Shown piece by piece: positions 43,930 to 52,421 of a DNA stretch of 64,000 nucleotides. The stretch is taken from positions 1 to 64,000 of the forward strand of contig NZ_JAGMUO010000065.1 in assembly GCF_019049325.1 (NCBI RefSeq). Reading direction: 5' to 3'. Position numbers and translations under genes: made by a program. This DNA is from Streptomyces sp. AC512_CC834. Lineage in GTDB: Bacteria; Actinomycetota; Actinomycetes; Streptomycetales; Streptomycetaceae. Positions within the stretch are counted from its first letter, which is position 1; each line of letters begins with the position of its first letter. The notes below the pieces were generated by a model. It was not told the DNA's origin, ran no database searches, and saw nothing but the letters and a program-made list of their open reading frames with translations.

Positions 43930-44250
43930 GCGAAGAACGGCGCATCCCTGGGTTCGAGCTCCTGGAGCGGTTCGGGCCAAATCCGATGGTCTCCCTCAAT
44001 CGCGCGGTCGCCGTCGCAATGGTCCACGGCCCGGCCGCCGGACTCGACCTGATCGCAACGCTGGAGACCGACGAGCGCATGGCCCGCCACCACCGCCCGC
44101 ACGCCACCCGAGCCCACATGCTCGAACTCCTCGGCGAACACGAGGCCGCAGTAGCTCCCTCCCCCGAAGCCGCCCGCCGCACCACCAGCACCCCGAGTGT
44201 CGCCACCTCAGTGCCCGCGCCCACCGCCTGAAGGCGCGCACGTGACACAC
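43930..44250 (+). pseudogene. C-terminal fragment of an ECF sigma factor (DUF6596 type)
   Basis: The reading frame shows FELLERFGPNPMVSLNRAVA, then VAMVHGPAAGLDLIATLETD and HHRPHATRAHMLELLGEHEA, the TPR-like C-terminal domain of ECF sigma factors with a DUF6596 extension. A frameshift near 44180 displaces the last helix (ECRHLSARAHRLKA in the next frame). The sigma regions themselves are absent. Confidence 0.65.
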
Positions 44251-44436
44251 CGTTGCGGAGAAGGGCGAGGCGCGGGCGCTGTCCCTTCCCTAGACGACGT
44301 GGACCGGACCGGACCTGAGCGCCTTGCGGCGGACGAAGCACCATCGGCTCGGGTTCGCGCTCCAGATGTGCATGGCGGGGTACGCCTGGCTGTTCCTGGA
44401 GGACCCGCTCGCGGTGCCGGTGTTCGTATGCAACTG

Positions 44437-44892
44437 TCAGGCGGGCTGCGCGGCGGGCGCCGGCGCGGGGGCCTTGCGGGCTCTATGGCCCTTGTGGCCC
44501 TTGTGGGCCTTGCTGGCCTCGCGGAGGAACAGCAGGCCGGTGATCGCGATCAGCGCCGAGGTCAGGCCGTGGATACCGAACGCGGCGGCGACGGAACCGT
44601 GGTGGGCCAGGACGTTGATCATGTCGCCGAACGGGGCGACGGCCTCCGTCAACAGGACCAGGCCCAGGGCGCGGCGATGGCCCGTCACCAGCAGGATGAC
44701 GATGACCAGACCCATCGCGAATTCGCGGATGCCCTTCATGATGAGGAAGCCGCCGCCGTCGCCCTCGGGCCAGTTCGGCAGGCCAACGCCTGGAGTGGAC
44801 GTCTCGGGGGTCAGGATGAAGGACAGCCCGAGGTAGAGGACGAACAGGGCGACGGCGGTGGCCAGGACGGTGTTGACGTTCTTCAGCGACAT
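44437..44892 (-). CDS. DUF4267-type four-helix membrane protein
   Basis: This 151-residue protein has four transmembrane helices: TVLATAVALFVLYLGLSFIL, FAMGLVIVILLVTGHR, LVLLTEAVAPFGDMINVLAH and a last one around GIHGLTSALIAITGLLFL. The tail carries repeated GHK (HKGHKGH) and Ala/Pro. ATG 44892 has GGAGAGG in front. It is the last gene of the TetR-linked operon (DUF1772, ABM, VOC, this). Function unknown. Confidence 0.8.
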   Translation of the reverse strand: MSLKNVNTVLATAVALFVLYLGLSFILTPETSTPGVGLPNWPEGDGGGFLIMKGIREFAMGLVIVILLVTGHRRALGLVLLTEAVAPFGDMINVLAHHGSVAAAFGIHGLTSALIAITGLLFLREASKAHKGHKGHRARKAPAPAPAAQPA

Positions 44893-44970
44893 GGTGCCTC
44901 TCCTTTGACGTTCGGCCCGGGGTGGGGCAGGGTGCGGCGGCGTATGCCGCTGGGGCGGCCGCCGTCGGTC

Positions 44971-45267
44971 TCACGAGTCGGCGCCGCCCGGGGTGGGGCA
45001 TGCGGGATCGCCGTAGTGGGTGATTCCACCGTGCTGGATACGGGCGAGGGCGGCGTCGAACTCCTGTTCGCCGACCAGGAACGCGTAGTGGTGTGGCTCG
45101 AAGTCGTCCAGCCGGTCGTAGTCCAAGCTGACGTGGTTGGCGAGCGTGACCGGCGTGAAGTGCGCCAGCGGCGGACCGACACTCAGGCCGAGGATCCCGG
45201 CCAGGAACCGCGCCGAGGCCTGCGGGTCACGGGCGGGGACGATGGTGTGATTCAGTTCCACGGCCAC
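44971..45267 (-). CDS. VOC-superfamily (glyoxalase-like) protein, short at the C-terminus
   Basis: This 98-residue protein has one VOC module: ELNHTIVPARDPQASARFLA, then GLSVGPPLAHFTPVTLANHV and DDFEPHHYAFLVGEQEFDAA. Family members usually run about 30 residues further to a DPDGHxLE metal-ligand strand. Here the frame ends CPTPGGADS and a faint continuation (TDGGR) lies in another frame. It is probably truncated and may be inactive. GTG 45267 has GGAG upstream. Confidence 0.72.
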   Translation of the reverse strand: MAVELNHTIVPARDPQASARFLAGILGLSVGPPLAHFTPVTLANHVSLDYDRLDDFEPHHYAFLVGEQEFDAALARIQHGGITHYGDPACPTPGGADS

Positions 45268-45406
45268 AGGGACTCCTTGTCGGGGACGGGGCTACGCGTG
45301 GTGGGCCGGCCGCGGCGGTCCTGGCGGCCCGGCATGGTGCGGATGCGTGACGGCCCGGGAGGACGAGGCTTCTCCGGCTGCTCGCCCCCGGGCCGCGGCC
45401 GCCGTG

Positions 45407-45757
45407 TCATGCGTCGATCTGCTCGAAGATGTGCGGGTACGACACGATGTCGTCGGGGAACTCGGCGGCCATGCGCTGGAATTCCGGGCTGCCGAACGCC
45501 GCGGCGAGGGCCTCGGTCGACTCCCAGACCGCGACGTTCATCAGGAGCCGACTGTCCGCCGTTCCCCTGTGCATCTGCAGGGAGACGAATCCCGGCCGGG
45601 ACTTCATGAACTCCGCCTGCCTGCCGAAGAGGGCCAGGAACGCTTCAGTCCTCTCCTTCGGGACGACGAAGGTGTTGGCCAGGACGATGGGGCCGGTCTT
45701 CTCCTTGAACTGCGCGAACATCGGCGTCTGCGGGTCGAGACTCTGCAGCTTGGCCAT
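45407..45757 (-). CDS. antibiotic biosynthesis monooxygenase (ABM)-domain protein
   Basis: This 116-residue protein is a single ABM ferredoxin-like domain: GPIVLANTFVVPKERTEAFL, then QAEFMKSRPGFVSLQMHRGT and LLMNVAVWESTEALAAAFGS. Such proteins act as cofactor-free oxygenases or dimeric heme-degrading/quinone-forming enzymes. ATG 45757 has GAGAGGAAA upstream. It is second in the TetR-linked operon and suggests oxidative processing of an aromatic or quinone compound. Confidence 0.87.
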   Translation of the reverse strand: MAKLQSLDPQTPMFAQFKEKTGPIVLANTFVVPKERTEAFLALFGRQAEFMKSRPGFVSLQMHRGTADSRLLMNVAVWESTEALAAAFGSPEFQRMAAEFPDDIVSYPHIFEQIDA

Positions 45758-45810
45758 TTTCGGTATTTCCTCTCGCTGTCGGTCGGTGTGTGCCGCCGAG
45801 GCACGCGGGC

Positions 45811-46257
45811 TCAGGCGAGGGCGGCGACCAGCAGGGTGAAGGCGGCGATGATGACGGCGACGCGGACGCAGTGGTAGCGGTCCCAGCGGTTCATCTGCTC
45901 CTTCCAGTCCTCGGGCCGGTTCTCGGGGGTCCACGTCTTGCCCCGGTTGTTGATCGGGACGAGCAGCAGGACCGACATGATCACGCTGACGAGCAGCAGC
46001 GCTCCGGCGGTGACGACGAGGCCGGTGCCGGGGTCGTGCCATCCGGCGGCGGCCCATCCCGCGACGAGAACGAGCGAGCCGATGTACCAGACCGGCATCA
46101 CGGCACCGAGCATCCGGCCCCCGTGGGCGTGGCCGAGTTGGCCGCTGTCCTCGGGCAGCGCGTTGAGGATCGGGTTCATGACGAAGGCCACGGAGAACTC
46201 CACCCCCACCATCAGGCCGACGGCCACGGTGGTGACTACCTGAAGTGCGTTGAGCAT
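45811..46257 (-). CDS. DUF1772 four-helix membrane protein
   Basis: This 148-residue protein has four transmembrane helices: LQVVTTVAVGLMVGVEFSVA, VWYIGSLVLVAGWAAAGW, AGALLLVSVIMSVLLLVPIN and AVIIAAFTLLVAALA. The anthrone-oxygenase-like DUF1772 pattern PINNRGKTW, then WDRYHCVRV is visible. ATG 46257 follows AGGAGG. It is the first gene of the operon, reading away from the TetR gene. DUF1772 proteins include anthrone oxygenases, so a role in quinone chemistry is possible. Confidence 0.83.
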   Translation of the reverse strand: MLNALQVVTTVAVGLMVGVEFSVAFVMNPILNALPEDSGQLGHAHGGRMLGAVMPVWYIGSLVLVAGWAAAGWHDPGTGLVVTAGALLLVSVIMSVLLLVPINNRGKTWTPENRPEDWKEQMNRWDRYHCVRVAVIIAAFTLLVAALA

Positions 46258-46274
46258 GACGGCCCTCCTTCAAA

Positions 46275-46340
46275 TCTAGTGCTGCTAGCTGACGAGGCAA
46301 CGCTAGACCTACTGCCGCTTGGTTGTCTAGCGATGCTAGG
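46275..46340. promoter_or_regulatory. paired CTAG-N5-CTAG operators for the divergent TetR gene
   Basis: CTAG half-sites lie at 46276 and 46285 and again at 46327 and 46336, giving two identical CTAG-N5-CTAG modules 51 bp apart, close to five helical turns. A single CTAG lies at 46303. CTAG is rare in such GC-rich DNA. The modules sit before both divergent starts, so one TetR protein could control both. Confidence 0.7.
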
Positions 46341-46348
46341 ATCGAATC

Positions 46349-46927
46349 ATGTCGGTACAGGAACGCAAGGAGCGCGAACGGGCGGGCCGCGAGCGCCTCA
46401 TCGTGGCCACGGCCCGGGAACTCGCCGAGCAGCAGGGCTGGGGCGCGGTCACCACCCGCCGGCTCGCCGAGCGCATCGAATACAGCCAGCCCGTCCTCTA
46501 CAGCCACTTCCGGGGCAAGCGCGAGATCATCGGCGCCGTCGCCCTGGAGGGCGCCGCCGAGATGGCCGCGGCGGTGCGGGCCGCGGCCGCCGCCGCGGAC
46601 GGCCCCCGCGAGCGGGTCACCGCCCTCGCCCGCACCTACCTGGACTTCGCCGAGCGCAACCCGGCGGTCTACGACGCCCTGTTCCAGCTCGACGGCGGCC
46701 TGGCGTACGCGCAGGAGGACACCCCCGAACCGCTGAAGGACGCCTTCGCCGCGCTGCTGGAGACCCTCGGTGAAGTCGCCGGGGACGGCGTCGACCCGGG
46801 ACTGTTCACCGAGACGTTCTGGGCGGCCCTGCACGGACTGGCCACCCTGACCCGGGCGCGACGGCTGCCGCCGGAGGAAACCGAGCAGAGGCTGGAACTG
46901 CTGGCGGACCGCCTCGCCGTGCTCTGA
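46349..46927 (+). CDS. TetR-family repressor
   Basis: This 192-residue regulator has the N-terminal helix-turn-helix (RERLIVATARELAEQQGWGA, then VTTRRLAERIEYSQPVLYSH) ending YSHFRGKREI. The ligand-binding domain is the TetR_C_13/WHG-like type (LDFAERNPAVYDALFQLDGG). ATG 46349 is the only good start. It is divergent from the DUF1772-ABM-VOC-DUF4267 operon and probably represses it and itself through the CTAG sites. Confidence 0.9.
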   Translation: MSVQERKERERAGRERLIVATARELAEQQGWGAVTTRRLAERIEYSQPVLYSHFRGKREIIGAVALEGAAEMAAAVRAAAAAADGPRERVTALARTYLDFAERNPAVYDALFQLDGGLAYAQEDTPEPLKDAFAALLETLGEVAGDGVDPGLFTETFWAALHGLATLTRARRLPPEETEQRLELLADRLAVL

Positions 46928-47086
46928 CACACCATCCCGGCGGGCACGCAACCGGGCCCTCGGGCCCGCCGCTGCCTGCCCCGGTGCGCGTCCTGACGCC
47001 GCGTCGCGGGCCGGCGGACGGCAGACGGCGGGCGGGCTCCGATGGACGGCACGGACCGGTCCACGGCACGGCCTCACAGCGCTCCG

Positions 47087-47700
47087 TCAGGTTCTTACGC
47101 TGCTCCTGGCGAGTGGACGGCCGCAGGCGGTGCGGGTGCGCAAGGCTTGCCCGAACCACGTGAACACCGGTGCCGGGCCGGACGGGCCATCCATCGCGGG
47201 GGCGCCGGCGGCCTCCAGGCGTATCAGCAGCCAGTGCCGCAAGTCGGCGTCGTCGGCGCGGCCGGCGGTCTGCGCGTAACGGGCAGTGGGAGCGTCGATG
47301 CCGGCATCGAGCGCCCCGACGACGCTGTCCCGAAGGGCCTCGGTGAGTTCCACCCAGGCATCGGCCTGCCCGGGGTCGGGGTCGTCCGGCAGTTCGGGCA
47401 CGGCCGAGCGCCTCGTGTCGACGAAGCCGGCGTTGGCGCCGAGCCCACCGGACGTGTCGTCGACGAAACCGGGAATCAGGCGTCGGCGTTCATCGCCGGA
47501 AAGCCTGGCGAGCTTGCGCATGAGGTCCATCTCCTCGGGGCCGGAGCCACGTTCGGCCACCGCTCGCAGCACAGCAGACCGCAGTCGCAGCGTGCGGATC
47601 TGCACCTCCAGGGCATCGGCATGTGCGGCGGCGGCCTCGAAAACCGAGACCTCCCGGTCCAGCACCTGCCCGATGACGGCAAGGTCGAGACGCGTTCCAC
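47087..47700 (-). pseudogene. MerR-family regulator lacking its DNA-binding domain
   Basis: The minus frame gives RLDLAVIGQVLDREVSVFEA, then HADALEVQIRTLRLRSAVLR and EEMDLMRKLARLSGDERRRL, the dimerisation helix and effector part of an actinobacterial MerR protein. The winged-helix front is missing and replaced by low-complexity Arg-rich sequence with no start. The protein cannot bind DNA as a MerR factor. The C-terminal domain itself is undamaged. Confidence 0.65.
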
Positions 47701-47998
47701 GGGCCTCCACGACGAGGCGAGCATCGACACTGCGATGAAGGCGCCAGCCCCGGCTGCGCAGCCCTCGGCTCCTGCCCCGGTGACGGCGGTCGGTGGCGTG
47801 TGCTTCGTACCGCCGGCTGAACCCCCGCCCCCGCCTCCGTCCTCCCGGACGACGGACACGGCCAGGGCCACCGGACACGGAGCGACCCCGGGCAGCCAGG
47901 CCACCCGAAACCGTTCGGGATGTCCGCAGCGAACAGGAACGGGTCCAAGACCCACTCCTGCTCACTGAATCCTGAATCCTGAATAGGAACGGTGCCCC

Positions 47999-48886
47999 TC
48001 ACCCGGGCTCCGGTGCGTCGTAGGAGAACTTGTGCCCGGCGAAGTCGGCGACATGGACGTACCCGATGCGCCGGTAGAGGGCATTGCTGGTGGGGTTGTC
48101 CGGGTCTGTGTACAGGACGACGTCCGTCGCTCCTGCGTCCAGCGCGGCCCTGCTCGCCTCAACCGTCACAGCTCCCGCGTAGCCGCGGCCGCGGAGGCGG
48201 GCCGGGGTGTAGACGGGGTCCACCCGGACCATGCCGCCGACGACCGAGGTCGAGGCCGCCATCGAGACGGGAGTGCCCTGCGGGGTCTCCCAGAACGTGA
48301 AGTGCCTGTCGCCGAAGCGCGAGTCCTCCCAGCCGCCGGCGTCGATCATGTCGATGGAGTGCTGCTCTCCGACCTCGACACAGAACTCACGGCACCAGCG
48401 CACGACTTGCCCGCGGTCCTTACCGTCCGTGACGCGCCCCTGGCCTTCCGGACTCGGCTGCGGTGGGGTGAGCGTACCGAGACGGTAGAGATGCGTCCGC
48501 CAGAAAGGTAGTGACGCCGCACCCGTGTGCTGCCGCCAGGACTCGGCGAAAGCACCAGCGGTGGCCCGGTCCGCGATGACGCCGGTCGGCGGATGGCCGA
48601 GGCCGGCCAGGTGTGCGGCGAGGCTGTCGGTCTGCCCGGCAGAGAGCGGTGTGAGGCCCAGGCGTCCGCGGGCAGTGAGACAGAAGATCGCACGGACCTC
48701 GCCCGCTGACTCCAGCCGGCCGAAAACGGCGGCGTCGTCGGCAGTGTCGGCTGCCCCGCGTACCCGCAGCTTCGCGATGTCCGTCAGCAGCGTGTTGTGC
48801 AGGGCGGCGCGCGAGCACAGGAAGTCCCCGGCCCGGGCGAGGAAATCGTCGACGTTCTGGGTGAGGTGCCAGCCATCCGAGAGCAT
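47999..48886 (-). CDS. GNAT-family N-acetyltransferase
   Basis: This 295-residue protein has a poorly conserved N-terminal half (FGRLESAGEVRAIFCLTARG, a degenerate acetyltransferase-like lobe). The C-terminal GNAT domain has acetyl-CoA loop RLRGRGYAGAVTVEASRAAL and strand VVLYTDPDNPTSNALYRRIG, then YVHVADF. ATG 48886 gives a complete protein. The substrate is unknown; the two-lobe form resembles acetyltransferases that act on small amines or antibiotics. Confidence 0.87.
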   Translation of the reverse strand: MLSDGWHLTQNVDDFLARAGDFLCSRAALHNTLLTDIAKLRVRGAADTADDAAVFGRLESAGEVRAIFCLTARGRLGLTPLSAGQTDSLAAHLAGLGHPPTGVIADRATAGAFAESWRQHTGAASLPFWRTHLYRLGTLTPPQPSPEGQGRVTDGKDRGQVVRWCREFCVEVGEQHSIDMIDAGGWEDSRFGDRHFTFWETPQGTPVSMAASTSVVGGMVRVDPVYTPARLRGRGYAGAVTVEASRAALDAGATDVVLYTDPDNPTSNALYRRIGYVHVADFAGHKFSYDAPEPG

Positions 48887-49075
48887 GCTTCATGATCCCG
48901 CACGATCCCGGCTCCGGGACCGCTTTCCGGGACTCCTGCCAGAAGTGGCTGGCTCGCCCTGGTCAGAGGTCGGTGCCATGCACGAGGCCGTCGAGTGGAG
49001 GGACGCGGTCGACCGCGCAGTCACACGCGACAAACCTGGCGACCACGGCGACCACCTCGGGGATACTGGTCGCTC

Positions 49076-49822
49076 ATGGATGAGGTCGAAGTCGTCGTCG
49101 CCCATTCGGAGCGCGCGACTCTGCGCGTCGGTGGCGTGTTCTTGAAGGTGGACGCCGATCAGGCGCGCATCGACGCCGAAGTCGAGGCGATGTCCCTCGC
49201 ACCGGTCCCGACCCCCGAAGTCCTGTGGCGCAAGCCGCCCGTGCTCGCCATCGCCGCACTTGCGGGGACAACACTCGGGTGCCTCGGCGGTCCGTCGACC
49301 GGATCGCCGACGGCGTGGGCCGCAGCGGGCGCCGCCATCCGCAAACTGCACGATGCGCCGCTGCCGCCCCGACCCGGCCGGGCCGGGCGGAGCATCGTCG
49401 CGCTGGCGGCGGAACTCGACGACGAGTGCGAGCTGCTCGTGACGAACGGCGTCCTGCCCGCCGACCTGGTCACCCGCAACCGCCAGGTCGCCGAGGCCGC
49501 GCTCCGGCCGTGGACTGCGGCATTCACACACGGCGACCTGCAGATCGCGCACCTCTTCGCCGACGGCGACGAGGTCACCGGCATCATCGACTGGTCCGAG
49601 GCGGGCCAGGGCGATGCCCTGTACGACCTTGCCACCTTCACACTCGGACACGAGGAACACCTCGACGACGTCATCGCCGGCTACGACGCCGACATCGACA
49701 TCGACGTGATCCACGCATGGTGGTCGCTGCGAAGCCTGCTGGCAGTCCGCTGGCTGATCGAGCACGGCTTCGACCCCTTCGCACCGGGCTGTGAGGTCGA
49801 CGTGCTGAGATCACGGATGTGA
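49076..49822 (+). CDS. aminoglycoside phosphotransferase (APH)-family kinase-like protein
   Basis: This 248-residue protein has the kinase-like Brenner motif FTHGDLQIAHLF, containing the catalytic Asp, then metal-binding IIDWSEAGQGDALYDLATF. The N-terminal lobe is short (VGGVFLKVDADQARIDAEVE with the ATP-anchoring Lys). The start ATG 49076 lacks a strong ribosome binding site. It is divergent from the GNAT gene by about 190 bp. It may phosphorylate an antibiotic or a metabolite; nothing in the sequence fixes the substrate. Confidence 0.85.
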   Translation: MDEVEVVVAHSERATLRVGGVFLKVDADQARIDAEVEAMSLAPVPTPEVLWRKPPVLAIAALAGTTLGCLGGPSTGSPTAWAAAGAAIRKLHDAPLPPRPGRAGRSIVALAAELDDECELLVTNGVLPADLVTRNRQVAEAALRPWTAAFTHGDLQIAHLFADGDEVTGIIDWSEAGQGDALYDLATFTLGHEEHLDDVIAGYDADIDIDVIHAWWSLRSLLAVRWLIEHGFDPFAPGCEVDVLRSRM

Positions 49823-49948
49823 GGCCCGATCGCCCGCCCCGACTCCCCACAAGCGCGGTAAGCAGCCGTCGCCGGCGGACGACGGCGCAGCCAAGGCGTG
49901 ACGAATCGGTGGGATCGACCGAGCGGTAGCGGCCCATGCTCCAGGAGA

Positions 49949-50137
49949 TCAGAACGGCTCCAAGGGGGCCATGCCATAGAGCACGGGGAAGTCCTTGCCG
50001 AACCTGGTGATGAGGAAGGCCAGCCCCGCAAGCGCGAGGATCAGGAGCGGGCGCCTGATGACGTGGCTGCACACGATCGCCAGTCGGCGCCGCATTCCGC
50101 GCGCCCTGGCGAGCCTCATCCAGCCCGGGGGTGACAT
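49949..50137 (-). CDS. small membrane protein, unknown
   Basis: A 62-residue frame with an Arg-rich N-terminus (RLARARGMRRRLAIVCSHVI) and one membrane helix (RPLLILALAGLAFLITRFG) ends GMAPLEPF. Charge distribution puts the N-terminus inside. There is no recognised family and the ribosome binding site is weak, so it may not be a real gene. Confidence 0.42.
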   Translation of the reverse strand: MSPPGWMRLARARGMRRRLAIVCSHVIRRPLLILALAGLAFLITRFGKDFPVLYGMAPLEPF

Positions 50138-50289
50138 GACGTCAGCGTAGACCGTGCTGCAGTTGGCAAGGGGACGTGTGAGGCCATCGACGGCCGCCGC
50201 AACACCGACGCCCAGCCGGCCGCCGACGGCCGAGAAGTACACCGCGCAGCAGGGTGCGGTCCCGCCGCCAACACATGTGTGCTGAAGGC

Positions 50290-50843
50290 CGTCTACCGGC
50301 TGAGGTCCAGGACCGGGACGCCGAGGCCTCGTAGAGGGCCGGGGCGACCGTGGCGACGAGGGCGCCGTCGGGGCGGTCCAGGGTGGGGCGGGTGGCGTGG
50401 ACGGCCGCGCCCACGCCGAAGGGGAGCTTGCGGCGGTACAGGCCGGTGGCCGTACGCGCTGTCGCGCAGTCGGCGTCCGGGGTGTGCAGGACGTCGAGGA
50501 TGCCGAGGCAGCCGACAATGCCGGACCGTTGGCGTTCGGCCTCCAGCACGCACACGACGGGGACCCACACCCGCACCGTCGGGTCCCCCGCGGCGATGTG
50601 GAGGAGACCCGCGATCTGCTTGCTGCCGTCCAGGGCGAGGAGGGTGGGGCTGTCCAGGACGTAGTGCTCGACGATCACAACGCCGTGCACGCGTCCGTGC
50701 GCCCGGTCCGCACGCAACCGCGCGGGAGTGAGCGCCGTCGCGGCGAACTCCTCGGTCAGCGCCCGCATGGACATGTTCCGCGCCTCGGTCAGGGCCGCCA
50801 GCCGGTCGCGGGTCTCCGCACCAATCTTGACCGTCGTATCCAC
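50290..50843 (-). pseudogene. antitoxin N-terminus fused to a PIN-like toxin, then frameshifted
   Basis: From GTG 50843 the first about 47 residues are a small antitoxin of the ribbon-helix-helix kind (TTVKIGAETRDRLAALTEAR, then MSMRALTEEFAATALTPARL). Without a stop the frame continues into VVIVEHYVLDSPTLLALDGS, then VWVPVVCVLEAERQRSGIVG and AAVHATRPTLDRPDGALVAT, a PIN-domain-like toxin. Intact pairs are two genes, so the toxin-neutralising half of the antitoxin has been deleted in frame. Near 50332 one base is missing; the normal toxin end GLGVPVLDLSR lies in the next frame and stops at about 50293. Confidence 0.62.
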
Positions 50844-50911
50844 ACGGGAAGTACACCGCCACGAACACCTGGACGGGCGTGGGGCGGGACGGGACGGGGC
50901 GACCGGTCCGC

Positions 50912-51975
50912 TCAGAGGGCCCTCACGACGGCCACCGAGTTGAAGCCACCCCGGCCGCGGCCACGACCAGCGCGTGACGGACGCCGACCTCCCGGGCGCT
51001 GGTGACGAGGTCGACAGGACAGTCGGGGGCGGGCTCGGTGGTGCCGGCGGTCGGCGGGATCACCTGGTCGCGCAGAGACAGCAGGGCGGCCGCCACGTCG
51101 AGACCGGCGCCGCCGGCCAGCAGCCGTCCGGTCATCGGCTTCGGCGCGGCGACGGGCACACTCCCGCGGACCGAACAGAACGGCCAGCGCCTCCGCTTCG
51201 GCACGGTCCGCGGCGCGGGCACCGGCCCCGTCGGCCAACACCACGTCGACCTCGTCGGGACGCACCCCCGCATCCGCCAGGGCCAGCCGCGCCGCGTCGC
51301 CCAGACGCGAGGTGCCGGGGCCGTCGAAGGTGGCCGCGCACCCGGTGAACGCGCCGCCCTCACCGACCACATGACCGCCGGCCTGCGCGTCGAAGGGCAG
51401 GTAGGCGCGGGCGGGATCGGCGACACGGCTCAGTTCGCCGGAGGCGAGATGAGCGGCCCAGCCCCACGGACACAGCGCCGAGTCGACGCCACCGGTCACC
51501 ATCAGCCGGGCACCCTTGCGGATCTGACGCCGAGCGTGGGCGATCGCGTCGAGGCCGCCCGTCTGCTCGGCGACGACGACACCGCTGGAGCCGCGCGGCC
51601 CGTGCCGGATAGAGATCTGACCGGTGTTCACGGCACGGCCGACCCCTCGTCCAGGACGAAGCCGTTACGAGGGCGGTCGAAGGGGCGCGAGGCAGTCTCC
51701 GCCTCGTCGTTGCGTGGGCTCGTCGCCTTGATCGCGTCGAAACACGCCACAGTGATCGGCGAGATCGGCGCCTCGGTCGCGCCGGTCACCATCACGTCGG
51801 CACTGCCCTCGCGGATCAGGTCGACAGCGTGACATACAGAATCGATGCCGGACGTGCAGCCGGTAGAGGCCAGCGAGACCGGGCCCCGAGCATCATCAAG
51901 TCCAGTAGTGCAGCCGACGGCACTACCGAGGGTGGAGCACGCCGCTTCAGGTGCCCCGCCGGGCGGACACGGCAC
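50912..51975 (-). pseudogene. hybrid relic of type II polyketide synthase KS-alpha and chain-length factor
   Basis: 51975-51628 encodes part of a ketosynthase alpha: SAVGCTTGLD, then, after a gap of about 50 family residues, GPVSLASTGCTSGIDSV with the active-site Cys, and ACFDAIKATSPRND, ending EGSAV. The next bases switch to a chain-length factor: NTGQISIRHGPRGSSGVVVA, then SGVDSALCPWGW-like VTGGVDSALCPWGWAAHL. This part lacks about 25 internal residues, changes frame near 51175 (VPVAAPKPMTGRLLAGGAGL) and again near the end (GGFNSVAVV). So KS-alpha and CLF were joined by deletion and then decayed. No other polyketide gene lies nearby. Confidence 0.78.
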
Positions 51976-51980
51976 GAGTC

Positions 51981-52421
51981 TCAGGCGTCGGTGACCGTCG
52001 TGGTCACCGGAGTGCCGATCTCGACGGTCCTGCTCACGGTGCAGAGACGGTCGTGGGAAGCCTTGACCGCGCGGGGCAGGATCGCACGTGCGCGCTCCGC
52101 TTCCTCGCCGTCCTGGAAAGCCACGGTGAACGCGACCTCGATGTTCGTCATACGGTTGCCCAGGTCGTCGCTCACCTTGTCTCCCCTGACTGTCACGGAG
52201 AACCGGGCGGGCTCTGCGTGACGGCCGGTGGCGACGTCGACGTCCACAGCCGTGCAGCCGCCGATCGCGGCCAGCAACAACTCGACCGGGGTGAATCCGG
52301 TGTCCTGGCCGTTGTCCGAGGACGTACCGAAACTGACTGATCCGCCGCGGGCGTTGGTCGCCACGAAATGCCCGCTGCTGGTGCGTTCGACGACGACGGA
52401 ACGCTCCGAGTGTTCGCTCAT
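51981..52421 (-). CDS. OsmC/Ohr-family peroxiredoxin-like protein
   Basis: This 146-residue protein has the two redox cysteines of the family: Cys 56 in AAIGGCTAVDVD and Cys 127 in DRLCTVSRT. The hydroperoxide pocket region is NGQDTGFTPVELLLAA. It likely reduces organic hydroperoxides in the cytoplasm. ATG 52421 is the start. It lies six bases upstream of the polyketide relic on the same strand, an accidental neighbour. Confidence 0.88.
   Translation of the reverse strand: MSEHSERSVVVERTSSGHFVATNARGGSVSFGTSSDNGQDTGFTPVELLLAAIGGCTAVDVDVATGRHAEPARFSVTVRGDKVSDDLGNRMTNIEVAFTVAFQDGEEAERARAILPRAVKASHDRLCTVSRTVEIGTPVTTTVTDA

Noticed and set aside
46275..46340. CRISPR-like or tandem repeat array from the CTAG copies
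   Set aside because: The copies are four bases long in operator-like palindromes and not separated by uniform spacers.
50912..51975. Functional type II polyketide cluster
   Set aside because: Only a damaged KS-alpha/CLF hybrid is present; no acyl carrier, cyclase or ketoreductase gene lies nearby.
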